Below are positions 26,256 through 34,432 of a DNA stretch of 64,000 nucleotides, in pieces. The stretch spans positions 186,001 through 250,000 of the forward strand of contig NZ_JACVAE010000002.1 in NCBI RefSeq assembly GCF_014851675.1, in the 5' to 3' direction. This DNA is from Rhizobium sp. ARZ01. GTDB taxonomy: Bacteria > Pseudomonadota > Alphaproteobacteria > Rhizobiales > Rhizobiaceae. The notes under the pieces are model-generated. The model searched no databases. It was not told the DNA's origin and saw nothing but the letters and a program-made list of their open reading frames with translations. The translations under genes were made by a program, and so were the position numbers. Position 1 is the first letter of the stretch; every line of letters starts with the position of its first letter.

Positions 26256-26390
26256 TCAATTTATGGGGATGCGAACGCCCCCGCCAGCTTCCGGCGGACG
26301 GGCATAATCCGTGTTGTTCGCGGCACCTGTGGTACAGCCCGAAACGGTCAACAGAACAATTGCGGTTGCTATGAAGGACTTGAACGGCAT
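26256..26390 (-). CDS. 44-residue lipoprotein
   Basis: Short gene with all the marks of a real one. The ATG at 26390 has GGAG six bases upstream. MPFKSFIATAIVLLTVSGC is a lipoprotein signal with lipobox TVSGC, followed by TTGAANNTDYARPPEAGGG, ending VRIPIN and TGA at 26256. The mature lipopeptide is only about 26 residues, disordered and Pro/Gly rich. Function unknown; small lipoproteins of this size occur in rhizobia and are often missed. No operon partner: both neighbours are more than 170 bases away. Confidence 0.7.
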   Translation of the reverse strand: MPFKSFIATAIVLLTVSGCTTGAANNTDYARPPEAGGGVRIPIN

Positions 26391-26565
26391 TGAATTCTCC
26401 GATCCGAGTTGCCAGTCGACTTACGGTCCAAAAGGCACCACCGCAAATCGGCCGGCCCCATTTGAGAAGCCAAGTTCAGGTCAGAATCAAAATCAGGGCA
26501 AGCCCCCAGAGGGAACAACAGGCGCTTTTGTCCCGTGTTCGGTGAATGGCTTTCCCTTTCGCTGA

Positions 26566-27024
26566 TCAAAGCGAAAGCTTGTAGCCCACATGGCTGGCGA
26601 CAAAACCGAGGTCGTCATAGAAGCGGTGTGCGTCTGGGCGGCTTTTATCCGTCGTCAGTTGCACCAAACGGCAGCCACGGGCACGGCATTTGGCAATTGC
26701 CCACTCGAACATGCGGTGGCCAAGCCCCTCCCCGCGCCGTCCGCTGGCGACCCGCACCGCCTCGATCTGGCCGCGCCAGGCGCCGCCACGCGACAGGCCG
26801 GGAATGAAGGTAAGCTGAAGTGTGCCAACGATCTCGCCGTCACCTTCTGCGACAACGAGCAACTGGTTCGGATCGGCCTCGATCGCGACAAAGGCTGCTT
26901 CGTAAGCAGCGTCCGGCGCTTCGCCAACCGCTTCCCGCAGTTTGCCCAAGGGATCGTCGGCAAGAAGCGCAACAATGGCAGGAAGATCGCGGCGCTCGGC
27001 TTTGCGAAAATTGATGTCTTTCAT
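26566..27024 (-). CDS. GNAT family N-acetyltransferase
   Basis: 152 residues from the ATG at 27024 (MKDINFRKAERRDLPAIVAL). The acetyl-CoA binding motif of GNATs is in VRVASGRRGEGLGHRMFEWA, a good match to the V-x(5)-RGxGxG pattern, and the C-terminal motif LTTDKSRPDAHRFYDDLGF is present. The substrate is unknown. It lies 98 bases downstream of the Tim44-domain gene in the same direction. Confidence 0.93.
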   Translation of the reverse strand: MKDINFRKAERRDLPAIVALLADDPLGKLREAVGEAPDAAYEAAFVAIEADPNQLLVVAEGDGEIVGTLQLTFIPGLSRGGAWRGQIEAVRVASGRRGEGLGHRMFEWAIAKCRARGCRLVQLTTDKSRPDAHRFYDDLGFVASHVGYKLSL

Positions 27025-27122
27025 GGCGGAGTTTCTAACCCGCCCGGATGGTTCCCGCAAGAACGCCAAAGGGGCGCAGCACGGCTGCGCCCCCCCTTCG
27101 CTCTCAATAACCTGTGGCGTTC

Positions 27123-28166
27123 CTATGCCGCTTCAGTGCCCTGGATGGCGGAGACCAGCCAATCAGAACCCGGCTTGCGCACGAAGGTCCACACCTCGAC
27201 GGACTCGGTCAGATTATCCGGGTCTCCACTGACGGCCTTGCCGGAAGCACGATCGCGCATCACGTCGACGCTCTCATAGCGCATGGCGACCGTGGCGTAG
27301 TCAGTGCCGTCTTCGTTCCACGCCTCGGCGACGTCGCCCTGGACGAGATGGACGTCGCGGACTTCGTTCTTCACGCCGCTGGTGGCGTTGTCGCTCAGTT
27401 CCTCGGCGAGCCACGACATGGCCTCGGGCGTCGTCAACTTGCGAAGTGCGGCATAGTCTTCCGCGCCATAGGCGGCCTGGACGTCCTTCAGCATCCGTTC
27501 GAACTGCTCAAGGTCTTCCTGGCGAACGCCGATCTCATCCGGCTGTTGCGGGGGGGCGGCGCGGCCACCCAGCCCACCACCGATGCGCGGGATGGAGAAG
27601 GATGGTCCGTTGTTGTTGCCTGTCGAACGCGCCATGCCGGAGAGGCTGCCCAGTGGGCCGCCGGGTGCAGTTCCGGCGGCGGCACCGCCGCCACCGTATG
27701 CCGGCTGACGGCTACGGCCGAAGAAACGCATCGCAAGCATAATCGCGCCGATGATCAGACCCGCCTGAAGCAGCAGACCAAGGAACCCGGCCGCGCCACC
27801 GAGGCCGTTGCCCATCAGCATGCCTACAAGACCGCCCAGCATCAGGCCGCCGAGCAATCCGCCGGCGAGACCGCCGAACATGCCCGGCCGCTGGGCCGCG
27901 GGTCGATTTGCGCCCGTCGTCTGCTGGTTGGCGCCGGGAGCCTGCTGGCCTGCCGGCTTCTGCGTCATGCTGCGGTCAATCGGCGCTGTCTGCGTCGGCG
28001 CCGTGCGCGTCGCGGGCGGCGGCGAGAACGTGCGGGTGCCACGGCTGCCAAAGCCGCCGCCGGCGCGGCGCGCCTCCGCCACGTCGACCGCCGTCACCAT
28101 CACCATGACGGCGACGCCGATCATCGCGAAAATTCGTCCAAAACGCTGCATGCCAAGCCTTCCCAT
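27123..28166 (-). CDS. Tim44 domain-containing membrane protein
   Basis: 347 residues. A signal or membrane helix (FGRIFAMIGVAVMVMVTAVDVAEA) leads into a low-complexity Pro/Thr/Gln segment (about 40-95). A Gly-rich hydrophobic block (GGLAGGLLGGLMLGGLVG and LLLQAGLIIGAIMLA, about 100-160) spans the membrane. The C-terminal Tim44-like domain runs from about 215: QEDLEQFERMLKDVQAAYG, LRKLTTPEAMSWLAEEL and WLVSAIQGTE. An alternative start is the Met at 28151. In alphaproteobacteria such TimA-like proteins are distant relatives of the mitochondrial import component; the bacterial role is not settled. Confidence 0.9.
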   Translation of the reverse strand: MGRLGMQRFGRIFAMIGVAVMVMVTAVDVAEARRAGGGFGSRGTRTFSPPPATRTAPTQTAPIDRSMTQKPAGQQAPGANQQTTGANRPAAQRPGMFGGLAGGLLGGLMLGGLVGMLMGNGLGGAAGFLGLLLQAGLIIGAIMLAMRFFGRSRQPAYGGGGAAAGTAPGGPLGSLSGMARSTGNNNGPSFSIPRIGGGLGGRAAPPQQPDEIGVRQEDLEQFERMLKDVQAAYGAEDYAALRKLTTPEAMSWLAEELSDNATSGVKNEVRDVHLVQGDVAEAWNEDGTDYATVAMRYESVDVMRDRASGKAVSGDPDNLTESVEVWTFVRKPGSDWLVSAIQGTEAA

Positions 28167-28275
28167 TGTCTGTTCCCGCGCGCGTCAACGCGCATATTGG
28201 CGCCATATAAGGTCGGGCATTTTCGAGTTTAAGGTGGAGTCCGGCTTTTTTTGCCGTCCGGCGATCACGTAAATG

Positions 28276-28968
28276 TCAGGAGACCCGGCGAGGTTCGGGC
28301 GCGAACTTGCTCAAACCAAGCCATTGCTGCATGGCGCTTGCGATGAGCGGATCGCCATCGAACTCCACGTTCCCCGCGTCAACCTCCCGGCGAACGACGG
28401 AAAGTCCCATCCAGATCGCCGTCATGCTCTTCAGCGAACTCGTCACCAGAAGATCGATTTCGAAACCTGGATCGAAGCCGCATAGGTCGACCGAGCCGCC
28501 ATCGACCACAAGCCACCAGTTCTGCCGCGCGATCGGCAGTTCTGGGTACAAAAACTGAATCGTGCAGCGCCGCTTCGGCAGCGGTTGCGGGTTCAGATTG
28601 CGGCGCATGTCCCACATCAACAATGATGGATCGAGATTTTTTAGCGAAAGCTGCGACTCCACCCAGCGCTGCCCCCAAAAGCCCATACTCATGATGATCG
28701 GCTGCAGGTCCTCGCCGGCCGGTGACAGGCGGTATTCGGTCACTCCCTTCTCTGCCGGTGCCGTGATGATCACGCCGGCGCGCTCCAACTCCTTCAGCCG
28801 CTTGGATAAAAGCGCCGGCGACATGCGCGGCACGCCGCGGCGCAAATCGTTGAACCGCGTCGTCCCGCACAAAAGCTCGCGCAGGATCAGCACGGTCCAG
28901 CGGGTGCAGAGTATCTCGGCGGCCATCGAAACAGGACAGAACTGGCCGTAGCTTCCATGAGTTTCCAT
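28276..28968 (-). CDS. HxlR-family regulator with C-terminal SCP2-like domain
   Basis: 230 residues from the ATG at 28968. The HxlR winged helix occupies residues 1-100: FCPVSMAAEILCTRWTVLIL, RFNDLRRGVPRMSPALLSKR and VTEYRLSPAGEDL. The second half (about 135-215) contains RCTIQFLYPEL, NWWLVVDGGSVDLC and MGLSVVRREVDAGNVEFDGD, which is the SCP2/sterol-carrier-like sensor domain found fused to this regulator class. It suggests a hydrophobic ligand. The gene is divergent from an acyl-CoA-dehydrogenase-like gene with 237 bases between, and probably controls it. Confidence 0.88.
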   Translation of the reverse strand: METHGSYGQFCPVSMAAEILCTRWTVLILRELLCGTTRFNDLRRGVPRMSPALLSKRLKELERAGVIITAPAEKGVTEYRLSPAGEDLQPIIMSMGFWGQRWVESQLSLKNLDPSLLMWDMRRNLNPQPLPKRRCTIQFLYPELPIARQNWWLVVDGGSVDLCGFDPGFEIDLLVTSSLKSMTAIWMGLSVVRREVDAGNVEFDGDPLIASAMQQWLGLSKFAPEPRRVS

Positions 28969-29205
28969 GATCGTAACCGGGCGGCAGAGTTCCGCCGCGA
29001 TAATAATCCAAAATATCGCCCGCGGCCACGGGTGGTACAGTTCGTGAACTGGACGAAAGACGTAGATCGTTGGAGCCTGCCATCGTCCAGTGCAGAACCC
29101 CGGCATCGGGATCGATGCGCGGAAGACTTACGCGCCGTTTCAAGTGTTACCGCGTGCTTTGTGCGCCCCCCTTTCGGACGCCAGCGCGGCAAATGGAGGA
29201 GTCCC

Positions 29206-30378
29206 ATGAACACGATGGCAGACATACCCCCCAGAGATGCAGACAAGGCGCCGGCAGCGGCCGGCGATCCAGTCGAAATCGCGCGCGCACTCGTACCGGT
29301 CCTTGCCGAGCGCGCCGCACGGTTTGACGAGAGCGACGAATTCGTTGCGGAGAATTATGAGCTTCTGAAGGAAGCCGGCCTCGTCGAGGCCGGCGTGCCA
29401 CGCGAACTGGGCGGCGGCGGCGCTGAGGTTCGCACGCTCGCCGAGATGCTGCGGCTGATGGCCCATGCCTGCTCGTCCACGGCGCTCGCTTTCTCGATGC
29501 ACACCCACCAGGTGGCGATCCCCGCCTGGCGCTGGAGCCATCAGCAGGTCGCAGCCGTCGAGCCGTTGCTGCGACGCGTTGCCGCCGAGAAGCTAATTCT
29601 CCTTTCCAGCGGGGGCTCCGACTGGATCGGCGGCTCGGGGAAGGCGACCAAGGTCGAGGGCGGATATCGGGTTTCGGCCCGGAAAGCCTTTACGTCCGGC
29701 GCCAATGCAGGCGATCTACTAATGACGGGCGCCGTCGTGGAGACCGCCGAAGGCCCGGATGCCGTTATCCATTTTGCGGCCCCCATGAAGGCATCGGAAG
29801 TAAACATCGTCGAGACATGGCGTGCGCTCGGCATGCGCGGAACCGGGTCCAACGATGTCGTCATCGACAATCTGTTTGTGCCCGATGCTGGCGTCTCGTT
29901 CACCCGGCGCGCCGGCGAATGGCATCCGGTGTTCCAAATCATAGCGACGACCGCTTTTCCGCTGATCTACGCGGTCTACCTCGGGGTCGCCGAAAGCGCG
30001 CGCGACATCGCGCTCGACATGGCGAAAAAGCGGCATCCGAGCGCCGCGCTTCTCGACCTGGCGGGTCGGATGGAGACATCGTTGCGCGGCGCGCAACTGG
30101 CGCATCGGTGGATGCTTGATACGGTCGAGCGCAATTCGCCGTCGGCCGAATCCGTCAATGATGTGATGATCGGCCGCGCACTCGTTGCCAAGCATGCCAT
30201 CGCCACTGTTGAACTGGCAATGGAACTGGCGGGCGGCGCCGGTTTCTATCGCGACAACGGGCTGGAGCGCCGGTTCCGCGACATCCAGGGCGCTCGCTTT
30301 CACCCACTCCAGCCGGGACCGCAAGCCCAATATGCCGGGGCCCTCGCGCTCGGCCATTCGGTCGCGCACATTTTTTGA
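29206..30378 (+). CDS. Acyl-CoA dehydrogenase-fold flavoprotein
   Basis: 390 residues with TGGAGGAG before the ATG at 29206. The acyl-CoA dehydrogenase fold shows as LKEAGLVEAGVPRELGGGGA, ALAFSMHTHQ, GYRVSARKAFTSGA, RALGMRGTGSNDVVID and, at the C-terminus, GGAGFYRDNGLERRFRDIQGARFHPLQPG. The usual catalytic Glu region and the helix before it differ from true dehydrogenases, and the ending resembles the DszC/SfnC-type flavin monooxygenases. So the protein may be a flavin-dependent oxygenase or dehydrogenase acting on an unknown substrate. Divergent HxlR/SCP2-like gene is its likely regulator. Confidence 0.85.
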   Translation: MNTMADIPPRDADKAPAAAGDPVEIARALVPVLAERAARFDESDEFVAENYELLKEAGLVEAGVPRELGGGGAEVRTLAEMLRLMAHACSSTALAFSMHTHQVAIPAWRWSHQQVAAVEPLLRRVAAEKLILLSSGGSDWIGGSGKATKVEGGYRVSARKAFTSGANAGDLLMTGAVVETAEGPDAVIHFAAPMKASEVNIVETWRALGMRGTGSNDVVIDNLFVPDAGVSFTRRAGEWHPVFQIIATTAFPLIYAVYLGVAESARDIALDMAKKRHPSAALLDLAGRMETSLRGAQLAHRWMLDTVERNSPSAESVNDVMIGRALVAKHAIATVELAMELAGGAGFYRDNGLERRFRDIQGARFHPLQPGPQAQYAGALALGHSVAHIF

Positions 30379-30505
30379 GTACTTTCGCATCGCGCGCGCC
30401 TCTTCCGCTTCGCCCGGGAGAGGCGCCGGTTGCTCGGTCGGGCAGGCTGCAGCAGCGCCACGCGGAGATTGGCGCTTCGGCGGCAATTTTTCGGCCCTGC
30501 GGCAA

Positions 30506-30547
30506 TTGACAACCGACACGACAGAAGACACGATGAAACCGGTTTCA
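30506..30547 (+). promoter_or_regulatory. Promoter with LacI-type operator for the ABC/asparaginase operon
   Basis: TTGACA at 30506-30511 is a consensus -35 box; 17 bases later lies a weak -10 (CACGAT, 30529-30534). Overlapping its end is a perfect 14-base palindrome TGAAACCGGTTTCA (30534-30547) with the central CG typical of LacI-family operators. It is 19 bases before the GTG of the first permease. A LacI-family gene lies at the far end of the same locus (34433-35434), so it is the likely repressor of this operon. Confidence 0.7.
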
Positions 30548-30566
30548 ATCGCAGTTCGGAGAGCGC

Positions 30567-31238
30567 GTGCGGTTTGATCTGTCGATACTCCTGCCGCATC
30601 TCGGCTTCCTCGCCGAGGGCGCGCTTCTGACGGTGGAGGCCTGCGCGCTGTCCTTGCTTGGCAGCGTCATCGTAGGCGCCTTCGTCGCCATTGCCCGGAC
30701 GTCCGCTTCCAAGACGCTGCGCAAAGTTGCCTTTGCCTATGTCGACGTGTTCCGCAACGTCCCCTTCATCGTGCAGCTCTTCTTCTTCTACTACGGCCTG
30801 CCTGAGATTGGCATCTACATCGACGCGTTCACCACCGGTGTGATCGCGCTTTCGATCGCCGGCGGGGCCTATGCGTCCGACGCAATCCGCGCCGGCATTC
30901 TCGCAATCGACCCAGGCATCATCGAAGCGGCAGAGGTCAGCGGCCTTTCCAAGCGCGTGATCTTCACCCGCATCGTGCTGCCAATCGCGCTGCGCACCGC
31001 TGTACGCCCGCTCGGTTCCGTGCTGATCAACATGATCCTCACCTCCTCCATCCTGTCGACGATCACGCTGAACGAACTGACCGGCTCGGCCCAGATCGTC
31101 GTTTCTGAGACATTCCGGCCCTTCGAGGTCTATGTCGTCCTGCTCGTCGTCTATGCGACGCTGACCTACCTGCTGTCGCTCGGCATCGCCTATCTGCACC
31201 GCCGCCTCAACCGCGACATGATGGAGGCGGTGGCCTGA
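30567..31238 (+). CDS. Amino-acid-type ABC transporter permease (1)
   Basis: 223 residues from a GTG at 30567 with GGAGAG upstream. It has the HisM/GlnP-like permease pattern: VDVFRNVPFIVQLFFFYYGLP, then the cytoplasmic EAA loop EAAEVSGLSKRVIFTRIVLPIALRTAVRP, which contacts the ATPase, and four to five transmembrane helices. Polar amino acid uptake family. Its stop overlaps the next permease start (TGATG), so the pair is translationally coupled. Confidence 0.93.
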   Translation: MRFDLSILLPHLGFLAEGALLTVEACALSLLGSVIVGAFVAIARTSASKTLRKVAFAYVDVFRNVPFIVQLFFFYYGLPEIGIYIDAFTTGVIALSIAGGAYASDAIRAGILAIDPGIIEAAEVSGLSKRVIFTRIVLPIALRTAVRPLGSVLINMILTSSILSTITLNELTGSAQIVVSETFRPFEVYVVLLVVYATLTYLLSLGIAYLHRRLNRDMMEAVA

Positions 31239-31909
31239 TGCGATTTACCGACTTCACCCCCTACGATCTGGTTCTGCTCGCCCAGGGGCTCGGCGTCAGC
31301 ATCGCGCTGTTTCTCGCGACATCGGCGATAGGTCTTGTCATCGGCACACTTTGGGCAGTGGTCCGCTTTTACCGAGTGGCCGTGCTGACCCCGATCATCA
31401 CCTTCCTGGCCGAACTCCTGAAGAACTCGCCGGTGCTGGTCCAGCTCTTTCTCGTCTTCTTCGGCCTGCCGGGCCTCCTGCACATCCGGGTGACGCCGGT
31501 CGAGGCGGCGATGATCACGCTTTCGGCCAACACGGCCGCCTTCGTCTACGTCATCGCGGTCTCGGCGATCGAATCGATAAGCCGCGACCAGATCGAGGCG
31601 GCGCGCGTGTTCGGACTGACCCGCTGGCAGGTGTTGCGCCACGTCGTGGCGCCGCAGGCAACGGCATTTGCCATCGGCCCGCTGGTGGCCCTGCTGGTCA
31701 ACCAGTTGCAGGTGACATCGCTGATCTCGGTGATCGGCGTGGTCGACCTTACCAAGATCGGCGACATCCTGAACCTCAGGACACTGAAGCCGTTCGTCGT
31801 CTGGACCGCCGTCGGCCTGCTCTACTATTTCTCGGCCAAGCTCGTCGCCTTGATCGGCACTCGCTTTGAAAATCGCCTGAGGGCCCACAGCGCATGGAGA
31901 GGGCTCTGA
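31238..31909 (+). CDS. Amino-acid-type ABC transporter permease (2)
   Basis: 223 residues, same family as the preceding gene but clearly diverged. LAELLKNSPVLVQLFLVFFGLPG matches the conserved second helix region, and the EAA loop is IEAARVFGLTRWQVLRHVVAPQATAFAIGP. The two permeases would form the heterodimeric channel of a polar-amino-acid importer. One base separates the stop from the ATPase start. Confidence 0.93.
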   Translation: MRFTDFTPYDLVLLAQGLGVSIALFLATSAIGLVIGTLWAVVRFYRVAVLTPIITFLAELLKNSPVLVQLFLVFFGLPGLLHIRVTPVEAAMITLSANTAAFVYVIAVSAIESISRDQIEAARVFGLTRWQVLRHVVAPQATAFAIGPLVALLVNQLQVTSLISVIGVVDLTKIGDILNLRTLKPFVVWTAVGLLYYFSAKLVALIGTRFENRLRAHSAWRGL

Positions 31910-31910
31910 C

Positions 31911-32645
31911 ATGCTCAAAGTCGAACACGTAAAAAAGTCCTTCGGCCATATGACGGTGCTCGATGGCATCGACCTGACGATCGAGCCCGGCGAGGTCGTA
32001 TCGATCCTCGGCTCATCGGGATCGGGCAAGTCGACGCTGATCCGCTGCATCAACGGCCTGGAACGGCTCGACGGCGGCCGGATCACCGTCGACGAGTTCG
32101 ATGTGAGCAGGCCAAAGGATCTCGCCGAGGCGCGCAAGCGCTCGGGCACGGTGTTCCAACTCTTCAACCTCTACCCGCACATGACCGTGCTCGGAAACAT
32201 CACGCTCGCGCCGATCGAGGTGCTGAAGCAGCCGCGCGCCGAAGCGGAGGCCAAGGCGCACGCACTACTGAACTCGGTCGGGCTCGGCGATCGCGCAGGC
32301 GCCTACCCGGCCCAGCTCTCCGGCGGGCAGCGCCAGCGCGTCGGCATCTGCCGGGCGCTCGCCATGCAGCCGCGCTATCTTCTGCTCGACGAAGTGACGA
32401 GTGCGCTCGATCCGGAGATGACAGCCGAAGTGCTGGCGATCCTCGCCAAGCTCGCCGAAGAAGGCACAACGATGTTGTTCGTCACCCATGAAATCGAGTT
32501 CGCGCGGCAGATTTCCGATCGCATCGTCTTCCTCGACAAGGGGCGGCTGCTGGTCGACCTGCCCACCGACGAATTCTTCGCCGCCGACGGCGGCATGGCG
32601 CAGCCCCGCGTTGCCCAGTTCCTTTCCAAAATGCGCAACGACTAG
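31911..32645 (+). CDS. Amino-acid-type ABC transporter ATP-binding protein
   Basis: 244 residues, normal for GlnQ-like ATPases. Walker A is GSSGSGKSTLIRCINGLE (about residue 38), the Q-loop region is VFQLFNLYPHMTVLGN, the signature LSGGQRQRVGICRALA and Walker B YLLLDEVTSALDPEM, followed by the H-loop in TTMLFVTHEIEFARQ. It powers import with the two permeases encoded upstream. Confidence 0.95.
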   Translation: MLKVEHVKKSFGHMTVLDGIDLTIEPGEVVSILGSSGSGKSTLIRCINGLERLDGGRITVDEFDVSRPKDLAEARKRSGTVFQLFNLYPHMTVLGNITLAPIEVLKQPRAEAEAKAHALLNSVGLGDRAGAYPAQLSGGQRQRVGICRALAMQPRYLLLDEVTSALDPEMTAEVLAILAKLAEEGTTMLFVTHEIEFARQISDRIVFLDKGRLLVDLPTDEFFAADGGMAQPRVAQFLSKMRND

Positions 32646-32655
32646 AGGCTTTCCC

Positions 32656-33573
32656 ATGCTCCTTCTCGCCAACAACGAAGCCTGGCCCGGCTTTCCCACC
32701 TCGGTGCAGATGCTGCGCGACGGGGCGAACAGCCTCGACGCCATGGTTGCCGGCATCGGCAAGGTGGAGGCGGAGGTGAAGGTGCGCAGCGTCGGCTATG
32801 GCGGCTGGCCGAACATGCTCGGCCGGATGGAACTCGACGCGGCCGTGATGGATGGCAACACCCGCGATGTCGGCTCCGTCGGCGCCGTGCCGGATACGCT
32901 GCCCGTGGCAGCGCTGGCCCACGAGGTGATGAAGCGCCTGCCGCATGTGATGCTGACCGGCGACGGCGCGCGCCGCTTTGCCAGTGAAATCGGTTTTTCC
33001 AAGGATGACTTGCTTTACGACGACAGCAAGAGGGTCTGGTGGGAGCGGCTGGAGCAGGAGCTGTCGCCGGAGGAACTGGCCAAATTCCCCGACATTCCGC
33101 TGGCACAACTGAGCCGCGCCATCACCGATCCCGAGCGTGTGCGCGACACCACCGTCTTCCTGTCGGCCGACCCGACGCGCGGCATTCATGCGGCGACCTC
33201 GACGTCAGGCTGGGCATGGAAATATCCGGGCCGGCTTGGCGATTCACCTATTCCCGGCGCCGGTTTCTATGCCGACAGCCGCTACGGTGCTGCCGCCTGC
33301 ACGCATACGGGTGAGATGACGATGCGCTGCTCGACCGCGCGCACCATCGTGCTGGCACTCAAACTCGGTTATTCGCTCTCCGACGCCGTGAGGCTTGCGA
33401 TCGAAGAGCTCAACGAACTGTCCACCGGCTTCCTGGCTGGCGTGGTGATCCATGCCGTCGATGTCAAGGGAAACCACGAGGTGGTGAATTTCAGATGCCC
33501 CGGCGAGATCCGCTACTGGCTTTGGGAGGACTCGATGCCCGAACCGGAACTTCGGGCGGCGAAACTGGCATAA
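32656..33573 (+). CDS. Ntn-hydrolase, N4-(beta-N-acetylglucosaminyl)-L-asparaginase / isoaspartyl-peptidase family
   Basis: 305 residues from the ATG at 32656 (AGAGG upstream). The first half follows the aspartylglucosaminidase alpha-subunit pattern: GANSLDAMVAG, SVGYGGWPN, LDAAVMDGNTRDVGSVG. The self-cleavage site appears as RDT with T165 as expected nucleophile. The family usually has HDT at this site; spacing to the downstream ATSTSG (180-185) is the same as in human AGA. HGRVGDSPIPGAG-like GRLGDSPIPGAGFYAD and CTHTGEMTMR complete the active site. It should cleave an aspartyl or glycosylasparagine amide bond. It has no signal peptide, so acts in the cytoplasm on imported substrate. It sits inside the ABC operon, before the binding-protein gene. 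Confidence 0.87.
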   Translation: MLLLANNEAWPGFPTSVQMLRDGANSLDAMVAGIGKVEAEVKVRSVGYGGWPNMLGRMELDAAVMDGNTRDVGSVGAVPDTLPVAALAHEVMKRLPHVMLTGDGARRFASEIGFSKDDLLYDDSKRVWWERLEQELSPEELAKFPDIPLAQLSRAITDPERVRDTTVFLSADPTRGIHAATSTSGWAWKYPGRLGDSPIPGAGFYADSRYGAAACTHTGEMTMRCSTARTIVLALKLGYSLSDAVRLAIEELNELSTGFLAGVVIHAVDVKGNHEVVNFRCPGEIRYWLWEDSMPEPELRAAKLA

Positions 33574-33594
33574 TCACGAAGAGGGAAACTGCAC

Positions 33595-34386
33595 ATGAAG
33601 AAAATCCTAACTACCCTTGCCGCGCTGGCCGTCGTTGCCGGCTCGGCCCTTCCGTCCTTCGCCGGCATGATCGACGACATCCGCTCGCGTGGAACCGTGC
33701 GCATCGGCGTCTCGCTCGGCGGCGAGCCGATCGGCTTCCGTGACGCGCAGAACAACCCGGTCGGTTACGACGTTGACGTTGCGACGCTGCTTGCCGAGAA
33801 GATCGGCGTGCCGGTCGAGTTTGTCGACGTCTCGGGCGACGCCCGCATCTCGATGCTCGTCTCCGGCCAGATCGACGTGGCAGTCGCCAACACCTCCGCC
33901 ACGCTCGAGCGCGCTAAGACGGTCAACTTCACGATCCCCTACAACCGCGCCGGCCTGCGCATTCTCGTCCAGAAGGACGCCGGCATCACGGACCTAAAGG
34001 GCCTTGCCGGCAAGAAGGTCGTCGTCGGCCGCGGCACCACGGGCGAGAGCTTCCTGAAGAAGGCCGTTCCGGAAGCGGAACTCGTCTATGTCGACCAGTT
34101 CGCCCCGGATGGCGTTCTGCAGCTGCAGCAAAAGCGCGTTGATGCGGCGATCGAGGATTCTTCGCTGCTCGACTATCTCGCCACCAAGAACCCGGAACTG
34201 GTGACGCTGCCGGGCCTCTACTCCAACGACCCGATCGGCATCGCCGTCGCCAAGGGCGATCCGGAATTCGCCCGCTGGCTCGACATGTTCGTCTCCGACT
34301 ACATTCAGTCCGGCGCCTACGAGGCCAACTACAAGAAGTGGTGGGGTGAAGCAGCCAACCCGCCGGCTCTGAACCCGCTCTGGTAA
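33595..34386 (+). CDS. Amino-acid-type ABC transporter periplasmic binding protein
   Basis: 263 residues. Signal peptide MKKILTTLAALAVVAGSALPSFA, then the SBP family 3 domain: IRSRGTVRIGVSLGGEPIGF, VGYDVDVATLLAEKIGVPVEFVDV, MLVSGQIDVAVANTSATLERAKTVNFTIPY and KKVVVGRGTTGESFLKK. It is the ligand receptor for the importer encoded just upstream; the embedded asparaginase-like gene suggests an asparagine- or aspartyl-type ligand. A strong terminator follows 18 bases after the stop. Confidence 0.94.
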   Translation: MKKILTTLAALAVVAGSALPSFAGMIDDIRSRGTVRIGVSLGGEPIGFRDAQNNPVGYDVDVATLLAEKIGVPVEFVDVSGDARISMLVSGQIDVAVANTSATLERAKTVNFTIPYNRAGLRILVQKDAGITDLKGLAGKKVVVGRGTTGESFLKKAVPEAELVYVDQFAPDGVLQLQQKRVDAAIEDSSLLDYLATKNPELVTLPGLYSNDPIGIAVAKGDPEFARWLDMFVSDYIQSGAYEANYKKWWGEAANPPALNPLW

Positions 34387-34404
34387 GCCCCGTATTACGA
34401 TCTG

Positions 34405-34430
34405 AAGGCCGCCTGCGGGCGGCCTCTTTC
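34405..34430. terminator. Terminator between the ABC operon and the LacI-family gene
   Basis: GGCCGCC and GGCGGCC form a 7-bp perfect stem around TGCG, followed by TCTTTC on the + strand. It closes the ABC operon and lies right against the stop of the convergent LacI-family gene. Confidence 0.75.
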
Positions 34431-34432
34431 GT

